A stretch of 64,000 nucleotides of DNA from Winogradskyella wandonensis. Lineage in GTDB: Bacteria; Bacteroidota; Bacteroidia; Flavobacteriales; Flavobacteriaceae. Location: the NCBI RefSeq assembly GCF_004346845.1, contig NZ_SMGI01000001.1, positions 434,001-498,000 on the forward strand, written 5' to 3'. The notes under the pieces are model-generated. The model was given only the letters and a program-made list of their open reading frames with translations. It was not told the origin of the DNA and did not search any database. Below are positions 25,571-35,269 of the stretch, in pieces. How positions within the stretch are numbered: the stretch's first letter is position 1; every line of letters begins with the position of its first letter. The position numbers and the translations under genes are program-made.

Positions 25571-25617
25571 GAAGATGGAAGTTAGAAGATGGAAGATGGA
25601 GGATGGAAGTTGGAAAT
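25571..25617. repeat. Short degenerate GAAGATGGA tandem repeat
   Basis: GAAGATGGA and its variants (GAAGTTAGAAGATGGA, GGATGGAAGTTGGA) recur about five times in 47 bases between the ECF operon and the ABC exporter. It is a purine-only low-complexity block and not coding. Confidence 0.6.
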
Positions 25618-25668
25618 TGCACTAATTTATTCAACTTTACACTTTTTACTAATTACTTGTCACTAACA

Positions 25669-27492
25669 TCACTCAAAACTCTGCATTTCCACCAGCTTTT
25701 TATACACGCCGTTTCTCGCTAAAAGTTCGGTATGCGTGCCTTGTTCTGCGATTTCGCCTTTAGACATCACCACGATTTGGTCTGCATTTTGGATGGTAGA
25801 CAGGCGATGCGCAATAACAATTGATGTTCTATTCTTCATCATGTTCTCTAAGGCAACCTGCACCAAGCGTTCGCTCTCGGTGTCTAAAGCGGATGTAGCC
25901 TCGTCTAAAATCATTATTGGTGGATTTTTAAGAACAGCTCTAGCAATACTAAGACGCTGTTTTTGTCCGCCTGACAATTTACCACCAGAATCACCAATAT
26001 TAGTGTCTATTCCGTTTGGTAAATCTTTAACAAATTCCCAAGCATTGGCAATTTTTAAAGCTTCAATAACCGCATCATCAGAAGCATTTTCATTACCTAT
26101 TAAAATATTATTTTTAACCGTATCATTAAATAAAATAGAGTCTTGCGTTACTAAGCCCATTAAGCTTCGAAGAGACGCTTTTTTTAGAGTTTTAATATCT
26201 TCGCCATCAATTGAGATATTGCCTTCATTTACATCGTAAAATCGCGTCACTAGATTAGCAATCGTACTTTTTCCGCTCCCAGATTGTCCCACCAAGGCAA
26301 CGCTTTTTCCTTTTGGTACTTTTAAGGTGAAATTTTTTAAGACCAGGTCATCTTCGTATTTAAACGAAATGTTGTTAATGCTTATATCAGATGTAAAGTC
26401 GTCCTTGGTTTTTGCGTTAGGACTATCTTCTAGTGGCGACTCGGTATTTAATATTTCCAATACGCGCTCTGCGGCTGCATTCCCTTTTTTTACGCTGTAA
26501 CTTGCTTTACTTATCGCTTTTGCTGGCGTTAGTATATTATATGCAAGTCCCATGTAGACCAAAAATAAACCTGGGTCTAATGATTTATCTCTTAAAACCA
26601 TCTGGCCACCATACCATAAAAGTACGGCGATAACAGAAATGCCTAAAAACTCACTTGTAGGTCCAGCTAAATTTTGACGGTTAAGCAAGCTATTTGAAAA
26701 TTTATAAAAACGGTTGGTCGAGTTTTGAAATTTTCTAGCAAAAATAGATTCGGCATTAAAGCCTTTAATCACTTTTAATCCGCCAAGCGTTTCTTCGACA
26801 ATAGATAAGAAGTATCCTTGTTCTTTCTGTACTTTATCTGATTTGCGTTTTAAGCTTTTTCCAATAAGTGAAATTAAAAAGCCACTTGTAGGAATAAAGA
26901 TGAAAACAAACAAAGTAAGACTAGGGCTTATTAAAAACATTGATATTATTGTGAAAATAATCATCAAAGGTTCTCTTACAATTAGCTCTAAAATAGATAA
27001 GAACGAGTGTTGAATTTCTAAAACATCTGTCGAAATACGAGACATGGTGTCGCCTTTTCTTTTTTCAGAATAAAACGAAATAGGAAGATTTATGGTTTTA
27101 TTGTACAACTCGTTACGCATGTCTTTTAAAACACCATTTCTTAGAAACGTAATAAAAAACATCGCTAAGTAGCCGAACAGATTTTTAAGTAAAAAGGTTG
27201 AAACGATAAGGATTACCATGAAAATAAGCACATCGTCGCTACCTTCTGCCTTTTTCTGGGTCACAAAATAATTAAGGTATTGCTCACCATAGGTGGTAAT
27301 ATTGCTAAATCCCTTCCAATCAGGCTCAATTTCTAAAGGTTTGGTGTCGCCAAATAGTACCTTTAGCATTGGAAAAAGCGAAATCATAGATAAGGTACCA
27401 AATAGCGCATAAAATACATTGCTTATAATGTTTAATACGGCGTAATGCTTGTAGGGCTTGGCGAACCTAAGAATTTGTTTAAAATAATTCAT
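25669..27492 (-). CDS. MsbA-like ABC exporter (fused permease and ATPase)
   Basis: A 607-residue half-transporter: six-helix ABC exporter membrane domain (about 1-330), then an ATPase with Walker A GQSGSGKST, the Q-loop GLVTQDSILFND, signature LSGGQKQRLSIARA and Walker B PIMILDEATSALD. It would function as a homodimer that flips lipids, lipid-linked sugars or drugs across the inner membrane. The MsbA label follows length and sequence style, and the nearby polyprenol-type glycosyltransferase and phosphohexomutase suggest envelope lipid export, but the substrate is uncertain. Its ATG overlaps nothing and starts right after the mutase stop (0 bases between). Confidence 0.9.
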   Translation of the reverse strand: MNYFKQILRFAKPYKHYAVLNIISNVFYALFGTLSMISLFPMLKVLFGDTKPLEIEPDWKGFSNITTYGEQYLNYFVTQKKAEGSDDVLIFMVILIVSTFLLKNLFGYLAMFFITFLRNGVLKDMRNELYNKTINLPISFYSEKRKGDTMSRISTDVLEIQHSFLSILELIVREPLMIIFTIISMFLISPSLTLFVFIFIPTSGFLISLIGKSLKRKSDKVQKEQGYFLSIVEETLGGLKVIKGFNAESIFARKFQNSTNRFYKFSNSLLNRQNLAGPTSEFLGISVIAVLLWYGGQMVLRDKSLDPGLFLVYMGLAYNILTPAKAISKASYSVKKGNAAAERVLEILNTESPLEDSPNAKTKDDFTSDISINNISFKYEDDLVLKNFTLKVPKGKSVALVGQSGSGKSTIANLVTRFYDVNEGNISIDGEDIKTLKKASLRSLMGLVTQDSILFNDTVKNNILIGNENASDDAVIEALKIANAWEFVKDLPNGIDTNIGDSGGKLSGGQKQRLSIARAVLKNPPIMILDEATSALDTESERLVQVALENMMKNRTSIVIAHRLSTIQNADQIVVMSKGEIAEQGTHTELLARNGVYKKLVEMQSFE

Positions 27493-29220
27493 CTAAATCT
27501 TCATGTCTTTTACAATGGCATCAATCTTAGATTCCAATAATTGCTCCGTTTTATCAAAGTTGGACACATTGTCAAGAGTGCCATTAACACTAATGTAGAA
27601 TTTTATTTTTGGTTCTGTGCCACTTGGTCTTAATGCTATTTTACTACCATTTTCAGTATAATAAATTAAAACATTAGATTTCGGTACATCAAGCTGGTAT
27701 TCTTCATGAGTTTGAAGATTTTTAGCGATAGACAAATGATAGTCTTCAATAAGCACTACTTTTTCGCCATTAACCTCCATTAAGGGGTTTTCTCTGGCAT
27801 CAACCATCATCTGTTTTATTTCTTGAGAACCTTCAATTCCTTTTTTAGTTAATGATATGAGTCGTTCTTTATAGAAACCATGTTTAACGTATAGTTGTAT
27901 AAGTTCTTCGTAAAATGAACTTCCATTAGCTTTTGCTTGAGCTGCAATTTCACAGGCTAAAAGGGTAGAAGTGACAGCATCTTTATCGCGTACAAAATCG
28001 CCAACCATAAAACCAAAACTTTCTTCGCCACCTCCAATAAAATTGAGTTCTGGGAAATCTTTAATCATTTTAGCAATCCACTTAAAACCAGTCAAACCAA
28101 TCTTAAGTTCAGTTTGGTAAGCATCCGCTAAAACAGATAGCATTGGTGTAGATACTATGGTAGAGCCAATAAACTCTTTTCCTGTTAAACGGTCTTCTTT
28201 TTGCCATTGTTTTAAAAGAAAATCCGTCATAACAACCATGGTTTGGTTGCCATTAAGAAGTTGTAGATTACCTTTAAAATCTCTAACGGCAATTCCTAGT
28301 CTATCGCTGTCTGGGTCTGTACCAATGACGATGTCTCCGTTTACGCTTTCTGCCAGTTCTAAAGCCATTTTTAGAGCTGCAGGTTCTTCGGGGTTAGGAG
28401 ATTCTACAGTAGGGAAATCGCCATTAGGCTGGGCTTGCTCTTCTACAATATGAACATTTTTATAGCCTGCACGCTTTAAGGTTTCAGGTATGGTAGTGAT
28501 TGATGTTCCGTGAAGGGAAGTGAATACAATATTTAGATTGTCTTTAGCTTCTTGCGGAGTATCAAAACTTCCATTTTTTACCGATGCATTGATAAAAACG
28601 TCATCTACGTCTTTTCCTATGTATTTAATTAAATCTAGATTACTTTCAAACTTAATATCAGAATAATTTAAACTATTGATTTCTGAAATAATCTCTGCGT
28701 CTTGTGGTGGTACTAACTGACCGCCATCTTGCCAGTAAACTTTATAACCATTGTACTCTGGCGGATTATGAGATGCCGTTAATACAATACCGCAATGGCA
28801 ATTAAGGTGTTTTAGGGCAAATGATAATTCAGGTGTAGGTCTTAAATCTTCGAACAGAAAAACTTCGATGTTATTTGCAGAAAACACATCGGCAACAACT
28901 TTACCAAAGGCTTTGCTATTATGTCTACAGTCGTATGCTATAGCAACTTTTATCTGTTCACCAGAGAAACTTTGCTTTAAGTAGTTGCTTAATCCTTGCG
29001 TATTTTTTCCCAAGGTGTATTTGTTAATTCTATTATTACCAACACCCATAATTCCTCGCATTCCGCCAGTACCAAACTCTAAGTTTTTGTAAAAACTTTC
29101 CTTAAGTTCTTTTGGGTTTCCTGCAATCATATGGTTAACCTTTTCTTGCGTCTCGGCATCGAAAGTTGGGGTTAGCCATTCGTTTACTTTTTCTAATATT
29201 TCTGGTTCAATATATAGCAT
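27493..29220 (-). CDS. Phosphoglucomutase/phosphomannomutase family protein
   Basis: A 575-residue alpha-D-phosphohexomutase from the ATG used here. Key motifs are the phosphoserine loop [13 protein letters not shown] (Ser nucleophile), metal loop [10 protein letters not shown], sugar-specificity loop GGEESFG and phosphate-binding [12 protein letters not shown]. The length suits the long PgcA/PGM2-like class that interconverts glucose-1- and glucose-6-phosphate. A start 21 bases upstream is a TTG that forms the end of a -7 promoter box, so it was rejected. The stop directly abuts the MsbA-like gene start, which implies cotranscription. Confidence 0.9.
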   Translation of the reverse strand: MLYIEPEILEKVNEWLTPTFDAETQEKVNHMIAGNPKELKESFYKNLEFGTGGMRGIMGVGNNRINKYTLGKNTQGLSNYLKQSFSGEQIKVAIAYDCRHNSKAFGKVVADVFSANNIEVFLFEDLRPTPELSFALKHLNCHCGIVLTASHNPPEYNGYKVYWQDGGQLVPPQDAEIISEINSLNYSDIKFESNLDLIKYIGKDVDDVFINASVKNGSFDTPQEAKDNLNIVFTSLHGTSITTIPETLKRAGYKNVHIVEEQAQPNGDFPTVESPNPEEPAALKMALELAESVNGDIVIGTDPDSDRLGIAVRDFKGNLQLLNGNQTMVVMTDFLLKQWQKEDRLTGKEFIGSTIVSTPMLSVLADAYQTELKIGLTGFKWIAKMIKDFPELNFIGGGEESFGFMVGDFVRDKDAVTSTLLACEIAAQAKANGSSFYEELIQLYVKHGFYKERLISLTKKGIEGSQEIKQMMVDARENPLMEVNGEKVVLIEDYHLSIAKNLQTHEEYQLDVPKSNVLIYYTENGSKIALRPSGTEPKIKFYISVNGTLDNVSNFDKTEQLLESKIDAIVKDMKI

Positions 29221-29238
29221 AGTGTAGTATTCTGTTTG

Positions 29239-29246
29239 CAAAAGTA
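29239..29246 (-). promoter_or_regulatory. -7 promoter box for the phosphohexomutase gene
   Basis: TACTTTTG on the minus strand matches TAnnTTTG. It lies 18 bases before the ATG, giving a short leader. No TTG at the -33 position was found. Confidence 0.5.
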
Positions 29247-29284
29247 CAAATTACGAGGTTTAGGTATTAAGATAGATTGGGAAA

Positions 29285-30235
29285 TTAATCTAGATTTAAA
29301 TTTTCTTTAATCAGGTAACGCTTGTTGTCTCGCTTAGAACGTAAAATAAGTTCGCCTAAGAAGCCAGCGATAAAAGATTGCGTGCCAATAATCATGGTTG
29401 CCAAGGCAATGTAGAATGTAGGTCTTTCTGTGATTAATCGTCCTGTAGGATTTAGAAATAATTTTTCAATTCCCATGTAAAACGCAATAGTAAAACCTAT
29501 TAAAAACATAATTACACCAAGTGCCCCAAATAAGTGCATTGGACGCTTGCCAAAACGTGATAAAAACCAAATGGTGATTAAATCCAAAAAGCCATTGATA
29601 AAACGATTCATTCCAAATTTCGTAGTCCCGTATTTACGCGCTTGATGTTTTACTACCTTTTCACCAATAGAGGTGAAGCCTGCGTTTTTAGCTAAGACAG
29701 GGATGTATCTATGCATTTCGCCATTAACATCAATATTTTTTACCACAGCGCTTTTGTATGCCTTAAGCCCACAATTAAAATCATGAAGTTTAACGCCAGA
29801 TGTGCGTCTTGCCGCCCAATTAAATAGTTTCGATGGCAAATTTTTGGCAATTACAGAGTCGTAACGTTTTTTCTTCCAGCCAGATACCAAATCGTAGTTC
29901 TCGTTAGTAATCATTTGGTAGAGCTCAGGTATTTCTTCAGGATTATCCTGTAAATCGGCATCCATTGTAATAACCACATCGCCCTTGGTTTGTGTAAAAC
30001 CAGCATGTAAGGCCTGTGATTTTCCAAAGTTTTTTAAAAACCGTATGCCTTTAACATTTTGGTTTTGTTCTGAAAGTGAAGAAATAACCTCCCATGAATT
30101 ATCTGTACTACCGTCGTCTATAAACAGAATTTCGTAAGAAAACGAATTGGATTGCATCACAGATACAATCCAATCGTGTAATTCTGTTAGCGACTCAGCC
30201 TCGTTGAGAAGCGGAATGACTATAGATATATTCAT
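29285..30235 (-). CDS. Polyprenyl-phosphate-type glycosyltransferase, family 2
   Basis: A 316-residue GT2 enzyme from the ATG used here, which opens with the conserved strand MNISIVIPLLNEAES. The GT-A domain carries FIDDGSTDNSW and the metal/nucleotide site TMDADLQDNP. Two C-terminal transmembrane helices follow (HLFGALGVIMFLIGFTIAFY and FYIALATMIIGTQSFIAGFL), as in DPM1/ArnC/GtrB proteins that load a sugar onto a lipid carrier at the inner membrane. A longer TTG start overlaps a promoter-like box and was rejected. It is flanked by a DUF4199 gene and the phosphohexomutase, a common arrangement in flavobacteria. The sugar is unknown. Confidence 0.88.
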   Translation of the reverse strand: MNISIVIPLLNEAESLTELHDWIVSVMQSNSFSYEILFIDDGSTDNSWEVISSLSEQNQNVKGIRFLKNFGKSQALHAGFTQTKGDVVITMDADLQDNPEEIPELYQMITNENYDLVSGWKKKRYDSVIAKNLPSKLFNWAARRTSGVKLHDFNCGLKAYKSAVVKNIDVNGEMHRYIPVLAKNAGFTSIGEKVVKHQARKYGTTKFGMNRFINGFLDLITIWFLSRFGKRPMHLFGALGVIMFLIGFTIAFYMGIEKLFLNPTGRLITERPTFYIALATMIIGTQSFIAGFLGELILRSKRDNKRYLIKENLNLD

Positions 30236-30262
30236 GCGTTTTTGATGTCTACTGTTAGACTT

Positions 30263-30270
30263 CAAATGTA
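30263..30270 (-). promoter_or_regulatory. Possible -7 promoter box for the glycosyltransferase gene
   Basis: TACATTTG on the minus strand fits TAnnTTTG and lies 27 bases before the ATG, in the 45-base gap after the DUF4199 stop. The -33 part is not seen, so this may be an internal or chance site. Confidence 0.35.
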
Positions 30271-30280
30271 AATAAAATAA

Positions 30281-30814
30281 TTAAGCTGCGTTAGGGTCTT
30301 TTCTTCTAACTACAAGAGCAACGATAAGCCCTACGATACTAAAGCCTATAAGCTGAAAAGCTATCGATTTTACAATGTTGCCAATCGAGTACATACTTCC
30401 GTTGGCTTGCATTTGTTCTAGAGCAGCATCAATTGACTCTTGCGGTGCCCCAAAACGTTGCATCATATCTAACTGATTTTCAATAATCATATCCTGTAAA
30501 ACAACTGCTGACTCTGGGTCAATAAAATTGAAAATTATTATGCTTACCAAAGCGCTAAGAAGTATTCCGACAAGTATGGTAATAAAATAAGCAGTAAAAG
30601 CTTCCTTAAAACTAATAAAGCCTCCTAAAGCTTTTTTTGCATTCATTGAAGAAATGATACCAAAAACAATGACTATGATTAGCATAGAAATGCCAAACCA
30701 CCATTTTGTAAATAATTCTAGAGAAACGGCGTAACCTATTATTGTCAACGAGGCTAATATTAAACCTAGATACAGACCATAATTAATTGATGAAGATTTT
30801 AAAGATTTTTCCAT
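30281..30814 (-). CDS. DUF4199 family membrane protein
   Basis: A 177-residue protein with four hydrophobic helices, at about 13-30, 38-55, 72-96 and 146-168. The loop AKKALGGFISFKEAFTAYFI matches the family DUF4199, found almost only in Bacteroidota and usually next to a GT2 glycosyltransferase, as here. The segment between helices 3 and 4 is amphipathic. No function is assigned to the family; the constant neighbour suggests a helper in envelope glycosylation. It diverges from rpmE2. Confidence 0.8.
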   Translation of the reverse strand: MEKSLKSSSINYGLYLGLILASLTIIGYAVSLELFTKWWFGISMLIIVIVFGIISSMNAKKALGGFISFKEAFTAYFITILVGILLSALVSIIIFNFIDPESAVVLQDMIIENQLDMMQRFGAPQESIDAALEQMQANGSMYSIGNIVKSIAFQLIGFSIVGLIVALVVRRKDPNAA

Positions 30815-30904
30815 TTTAGTTAGTTTTATTGATTAATCAGTTAGTAAGTCTATAAAGATACATAATCGTTACAAGTTACCCTAAAATAAAAAATATTAAA
30901 AAGA

Positions 30905-30934
30905 TTGTAGATTTATAAAAAATGATTAAATTTG
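30905..30934 (+). promoter_or_regulatory. Bacteroidota-type promoter of rpmE2
   Basis: TTG (-33) and TAAATTTG (-7) are separated by exactly 19 bases, the family optimum, and GCACC follows. It lies 40 bases before the L31 start codon. Confidence 0.8.
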
Positions 30935-30974
30935 CACCTCGAAAAAATCGAAAATACAGTTAAAGCATTTAGTG

Positions 30975-31226
30975 ATGAGAAAAGGTATACATCCAGAAAA
31001 TTATAGAATAGTAGCGTTTAAAGACATGTCTAACGATGATGTTTTCTTAACAAAATCTACTGCAGATACAAATGAAACGATAGAGGTTGATGGTGTTGAG
31101 TATCCATTAGTAAAACTAGAAATCTCTAGAACATCACACCCTTACTACACTGGTAAATCTAAATTAGTAGATACAGCTGGTCGTATCGATAAGTTTAAAA
31201 ACAAATATGCTAAGTTTAAGAAATAA
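30975..31226 (+). CDS. rpmE2: Ribosomal protein L31, type B
   Basis: An 83-residue 50S subunit protein. It begins [22 protein letters not shown] and has the type B insert; there is no CxxC zinc ribbon, so this is the zinc-independent form. The frame also contains a GTG one codon earlier, but the ATG gives the family N-terminus. A strong promoter precedes it and a terminator follows, so it is a single-gene transcript. No Zur-like operator is apparent, suggesting housekeeping use. Confidence 0.95.
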   Translation: MRKGIHPENYRIVAFKDMSNDDVFLTKSTADTNETIEVDGVEYPLVKLEISRTSHPYYTGKSKLVDTAGRIDKFKNKYAKFKK

Positions 31227-31246
31227 ACTTAGTTTACAGATATTTT

Positions 31247-31280
31247 CAAAAAGCCTTTCCTTAACAGAAAGGCTTTTTTA
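31247..31280 (+). terminator. Rho-independent terminator of rpmE2
   Basis: Stem AAAAAGCCTTTC / GAAAGGCTTTTT with a 7-base loop and a run of Ts. It lies 21 bases after the L31 stop. Confidence 0.9.
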
Positions 31281-31303
31281 TTTTTACATAAATTCAATAA
31301 CTG

Positions 31304-32479
31304 ATGAATTATATCCTTTTCGATGGCCCAAACAGAAACAATCTGTTACCCTTTACATTTACAAGACCTGTTGCCGATATAAGAGTTGGCATTCTTACCA
31401 TTAGGGAAAAATGGGAGTCTTACTTAGACTATACAACCACAACAATAACAGAAGACTATTTATCTGAAAAGTTTCCAATGGTAGAAATGGAAACCAACGT
31501 AATGATTAATGCATCTTATCTTCCTAATTACGAGATAATTGCTTTAATAAAGGCTTTAGAGGTTAATCAGGCTATTTTTAAAGGCGAAGATGTTATTGCG
31601 TTTTGTGTTGAAGAAGGTGCGGAGCACGACGGCTTTGATAATTTTGAAGCTATTGAATTTGAGAACGATATCATTAAAATAGAACATACATGGGATATTT
31701 TCTCAAAAAATGGAGAGGCAATTATCGATGATTTTGAGTTAATTACTAAAAGCCGTAAGTCGCAACCAATACCAGCTTCAGTAAATAGCATTAATCCAGA
31801 AAACATTTTTATAGAAAAAGGCGCAAAAGTTAATTTTTCTTCACTTAATGCAAGCTCAGGACCTATTTATATTGGTAGAGATGCAGAAATTATGGAAGGT
31901 AGTTTGGTTAGAGGTCCATTTGCATTGTGTAATAACTCAGTACTAAAATTGGGTGCAAAAATTTACGGTCCTACAACAGTTGGGCCGCACAGCAAAGTGG
32001 GTGGCGAAGTCAATAATTCTGTCATTTTTGGATATTCCAACAAGGGTCACGATGGATTTTTAGGGAATTCTGTATTGGGTGAATGGTGCAATTTAGGAGC
32101 AGACTCTAACAACTCTAATCTAAAAAATAATTATGCCGAAGTAAGACTTTGGGACTATAATTCTGAAGGTTTTGCTAGAACGGGACTTCAGTTTTGCGGA
32201 CTTATGATGGGCGACCATAGTAAGTGTGGTATAAATACAATGTTTAACACAGGTACGGTTGTAGGCGTAAGTTCTAATATTTTTGGAAGTGGATTTCCTA
32301 GAAATTTCGTGCCTAGTTTCTCATGGGGTGGCAGTAAAGGATTTGTAACGTATAAAACAAATAAAGCGTTTGAAGTTGCGGATGTAGTAATGAAACGACG
32401 TGATGTGAATTTTACAGCAACCGACAAGGCTATCCTAGAATATGTTTTTGAAATAACTAGTAAGTATCGTCGAGAATAG
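31304..32479 (+). CDS. GlmU-like sugar nucleotidyltransferase/acyltransferase family protein
   Basis: A 391-residue member of the Bacteroidota GlmU-like family. The N-terminal part (about 1-160) is a degenerate nucleotidyltransferase: the usual LAAGxGTRM loop is replaced by LFDGPNRNNLLPFTFTRPV. Residues about 165-370 form a left-handed beta-helix of hexapeptide repeats (IEKGAKVNFSSLN, IYIGRDAEIMEGS, GVSSNIFGSGFPRNFVPSF). Real GlmU makes UDP-GlcNAc from GlcN-1-P. This family is thought to be a sugar-1-phosphate uridylyl- or acyltransferase, but the substrate is unproven. It begins 24 bases after the rpmE2 terminator, with no other promoter seen, so some read-through is likely. Confidence 0.8.
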   Translation: MNYILFDGPNRNNLLPFTFTRPVADIRVGILTIREKWESYLDYTTTTITEDYLSEKFPMVEMETNVMINASYLPNYEIIALIKALEVNQAIFKGEDVIAFCVEEGAEHDGFDNFEAIEFENDIIKIEHTWDIFSKNGEAIIDDFELITKSRKSQPIPASVNSINPENIFIEKGAKVNFSSLNASSGPIYIGRDAEIMEGSLVRGPFALCNNSVLKLGAKIYGPTTVGPHSKVGGEVNNSVIFGYSNKGHDGFLGNSVLGEWCNLGADSNNSNLKNNYAEVRLWDYNSEGFARTGLQFCGLMMGDHSKCGINTMFNTGTVVGVSSNIFGSGFPRNFVPSFSWGGSKGFVTYKTNKAFEVADVVMKRRDVNFTATDKAILEYVFEITSKYRRE

Positions 32480-32605
32480 GTGCTCCTTTTTTTTTCATAT
32501 AATCCAAAAGCCCTAAATCTGTGTAAAATTAATAAAGACAAATTTTTATAAAGTTTTTTTAATCGACGCTCAGGTTAATACTCGATTTTAAAAGTTAGAT
32601 AGTTT

Positions 32606-33568
32606 ATGACGTTTAATTTAGACAAAACGAAACAATGCCGAAAAGTATTTTCAATATTTATGTTATTGTTTATTGCAAGCATTGGCTTTTCTCAAAACAT
32701 AAAAGTTAAAAACATTAAGCTAAATAATGAGCTCAATCATTTTTCTGCAATAATGAATAATGGTCGCGTTTATTTTAGCCAGAACAAACTAAATTTAAGA
32801 GGTAAGCCTGTAAAGACCAGATTAAATACGTATTTGTATACTTTAATTAGTGGCTATGTAGACAGCCAAGGTGAGATAAGTAATTTAAAACCTGTTAGTG
32901 ACTCTAAGTTGGGTTTTGCAAACATATCTGCGGCAGCATTTACTAAAGATGGAAAATACATGTATTTTACAACAAATTCTGATGTCGTTGGGGATAATAA
33001 AAGTAAGGATTTCAAGACGTTTAATTTACAAATTCATCGTGCCGAATATATCGATGGTAAAGGTTGGTCAAACCCAACGGAATTGCCGTTTTGTAACAAG
33101 GATTACAGTTATGCGCATCCAGCTTTAAGTCCGGATGGGAAAACACTTTATTTTGTGTCTAATATGCCAGGTACCAAAGGTCGGACAGATATCTTTAAAG
33201 TCGAAATTTTTAATTACACAACCTACGGTGAGCCAGAGCGTTTAGACGATAAGATAAATTCGCCAAGAACAGAGTTATATCCATTTGTTTCCGAAAATAA
33301 TAAAATCTATTTCTCCTCTAATCGTCGAGGTGGAATAGGAGGCTATGACATCTATAGTTATAATCTAGACACTAAAGATACTAAAGAGACACCAATGCTT
33401 TTACCAGAGCCTATAAATAGTATAGGCGAAGATTTTTCATTTTATTTAATGGAAGACGGAAAACGTGGTTTTCTTACCTCTCGCCGTAAGGATGGAAAAG
33501 GCGATGATGATATCTATTATTTCACCGGCTTTCAGTCTTCGAAACGTATTTTAAATCTAGCAGATTAG
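32606..33568 (+). CDS. Exported PD40 beta-propeller protein
   Basis: A 320-residue secreted protein: a signal peptide (about 15-31, IFMLLFIASIGFSQ) follows a short basic leader. The body carries PD40/TolB-type repeats: FTKDGKYMYFTTN, LSPDGKTLYFVSN, FVSENNKIYFSSN and LMEDGKRGFLTS, each forming a propeller blade of the kind found in OmpA-linked Bacteroidota proteins. No OmpA or TPR domain is present, so this is the propeller alone. Its 3' end overlaps the convergent peptide-binding lipoprotein gene by 47 bases, coding on both strands. The role is unknown; it may bind a surface or T9SS component. Confidence 0.7.
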   Translation: MTFNLDKTKQCRKVFSIFMLLFIASIGFSQNIKVKNIKLNNELNHFSAIMNNGRVYFSQNKLNLRGKPVKTRLNTYLYTLISGYVDSQGEISNLKPVSDSKLGFANISAAAFTKDGKYMYFTTNSDVVGDNKSKDFKTFNLQIHRAEYIDGKGWSNPTELPFCNKDYSYAHPALSPDGKTLYFVSNMPGTKGRTDIFKVEIFNYTTYGEPERLDDKINSPRTELYPFVSENNKIYFSSNRRGGIGGYDIYSYNLDTKDTKETPMLLPEPINSIGEDFSFYLMEDGKRGFLTSRRKDGKGDDDIYYFTGFQSSKRILNLAD

Positions 33569-35159
33569 TAGGATTAATGCCTAGTCCTTTTACGGTCTTC
33601 CTGGTAAATCTTACGACTTCGTCATAAAATAAAGGCACAATAGGCGCAGTATGCATCACCAAACTGTCCATTTTAGTATATAAATTAGCACGTTGTTCGG
33701 TATTTGTTTCTAGATAAGATTGCTCATACAATGCATCAAATTTTTCACTCTGGTAGTGCGTATAATTTGGTCCGCCAGGAGCGAAGTTTTTACTGTAGTA
33801 AAGCGATAAATAATTCTCGGCATCAGGATAATCGGCAATCCAACTGGCTCTAAAAAAATCTAATTGTCCGTTAGCTTTTAAATCTTTAAGACTGGATGCA
33901 GGTATAACATCCACAATGATATTTAATCCTATTTTTTGAAGCTCTCTTTGTATATACTCGCAGAAGTTAAGATAATTACTTGTTGTTGTTAACGTAACTG
34001 TAGGATTGGTTATGTTTGTTTCTTCTTTAAAGGCTTCTAGCAAACGTTTTGCTTCTTCAGTATTATAGGTGTAGCCAATAGAATTGTCATGGCCTGGAAG
34101 CCCTTTTGGTATAAAACCTCCGTTAGCAGGTATCCCAATACCGTTGCGTAAATAGGTAATCATTTTTTTACGGTCAAACCCTAAATTTATAATTTTACGT
34201 ATGCGTTTGGATTGTATTTCACTTAAATCGCTTTCCATGAAAAACCCAAGATATTCCGTATTTAAATACGGACCGCGAATCATATTTACATCCTCAAGGT
34301 AGGTTGGTCTTAGTTCTCCTGTTGCGGTTAAAATTTCATCCTTGTACGATGCATCTAATCCAGAAACAAAATCTATATTTCCTTGTGCAAACTGTAGAAA
34401 TTCACTCTGCTTATCGGGTAAAAATGTTACGGCTATAGCTTCTAAATAAGGCAGAGCTATTCCATTTTCATCTTTTTCAAAATAATTGGGATTACGTCTT
34501 AAAACTAATTTTACATTTTCTTCCCAGCGTTTAAATAGAAATGGACCAGTCCCAATTGGGTTGGACCTAAAGTCTGTTCCGAAGTGTTCAACCACTTCTT
34601 TAGGAACTACAGAGCAATATTTCATAGTAAGCAACCCTAAGAATCCGGGAAATGGTTGTTTCAGTTTAACAACAAAAGTAGAATCGTTTGCGGCATAATA
34701 ATTATTAACTTTAGTCATTACCCATGCGCCGGGAGAAGCCAATTTTTCATCATTTAATCGATTAAAGCTATATACAAAATCTGATGCTTTTACAGCTCGA
34801 GTAGAATCTCTTCCGAATAACATATGTTTGTGAAAGAAAACATCTTGTCTTAACTTAAATGTATAAGTCTTTGCGCTATCACCAACAGACCATTCTCGGG
34901 CAATACACGGTTTTACATTTAATGAATCGTCCATTTGTACCAAGCCATTAAAAAGCTGATTTGTTGCCCAGATGTCTGCTAAATCTTTAGAAAAAGCTGG
35001 GTCTAAAGAACTTATATTACGGTGTTCGTTGTATCTAAAAACAAGGTGGTCTTTGTGAGTATATTTATCAGAGCTACAAGAACTAAGCGATATTAAACTT
35101 AAAACAATAAGTACTTGGTTTAGGAACACTAGATTATATGCCAGTAATTGTTTTATCAT
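33522..35159 (-). CDS. Oligopeptide-type ABC transporter substrate-binding lipoprotein (SBP_bac_5)
   Basis: A 545-residue family 5 extracellular solute-binding protein with a lipobox (SLISLSSC, Cys29). Typical blocks are LDPAFSKDLADIWATNQLFNG, FKLRQDVFFH, NPIGTGPFLFKRW and PNYFEKDENG near the usual position. Members bind oligopeptides, nickel or other solutes for an Opp/Dpp transporter. No permease or ATPase genes lie nearby, as often in Bacteroidota, so the partner must be elsewhere or the protein serves another use. The last 47 bases overlap the convergent PD40 gene; the C-terminus DLKYVSKTESR is therefore encoded opposite to it. Confidence 0.85.
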   Translation of the reverse strand: MIKQLLAYNLVFLNQVLIVLSLISLSSCSSDKYTHKDHLVFRYNEHRNISSLDPAFSKDLADIWATNQLFNGLVQMDDSLNVKPCIAREWSVGDSAKTYTFKLRQDVFFHKHMLFGRDSTRAVKASDFVYSFNRLNDEKLASPGAWVMTKVNNYYAANDSTFVVKLKQPFPGFLGLLTMKYCSVVPKEVVEHFGTDFRSNPIGTGPFLFKRWEENVKLVLRRNPNYFEKDENGIALPYLEAIAVTFLPDKQSEFLQFAQGNIDFVSGLDASYKDEILTATGELRPTYLEDVNMIRGPYLNTEYLGFFMESDLSEIQSKRIRKIINLGFDRKKMITYLRNGIGIPANGGFIPKGLPGHDNSIGYTYNTEEAKRLLEAFKEETNITNPTVTLTTTSNYLNFCEYIQRELQKIGLNIIVDVIPASSLKDLKANGQLDFFRASWIADYPDAENYLSLYYSKNFAPGGPNYTHYQSEKFDALYEQSYLETNTEQRANLYTKMDSLVMHTAPIVPLFYDEVVRFTRKTVKGLGINPTNLLDLKYVSKTESR

Positions 35160-35174
35160 TTTAGGTATTAATTG

Positions 35175-35182
35175 TAAATTTG
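35175..35182 (+). promoter_or_regulatory. -7 promoter box for mtaB
   Basis: TAAATTTG followed by CCGCC fits TAnnTTTG. The nearest TTG is 24 bases upstream, a little further than usual. It gives a leader of about 80 bases before mtaB. Confidence 0.5.
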
Positions 35183-35269
35183 CCGCCTTGAATTAATTCT
35201 TTAAGGCTATTACTGTTTTAGTAAGCTTTAAAGAAAGTTAAATTTCAATTACCGAGTAAAAGTACAAGA

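Noticed and set aside
25736..26239. 167-codon open frame on the plus strand
   Set aside because: It lies inside the ABC exporter gene on the other strand and has no recognisable domain; codon structure of the exporter explains it.
29221..29241. TTG start for the phosphohexomutase
   Set aside because: The TTG forms the end of the -7 box TACTTTTG; the ATG 21 bases in is used.
30236..30265. TTG start for the glycosyltransferase
   Set aside because: It overlaps TACATTTG and adds residues before the conserved strand MNISIVIPLLNE.
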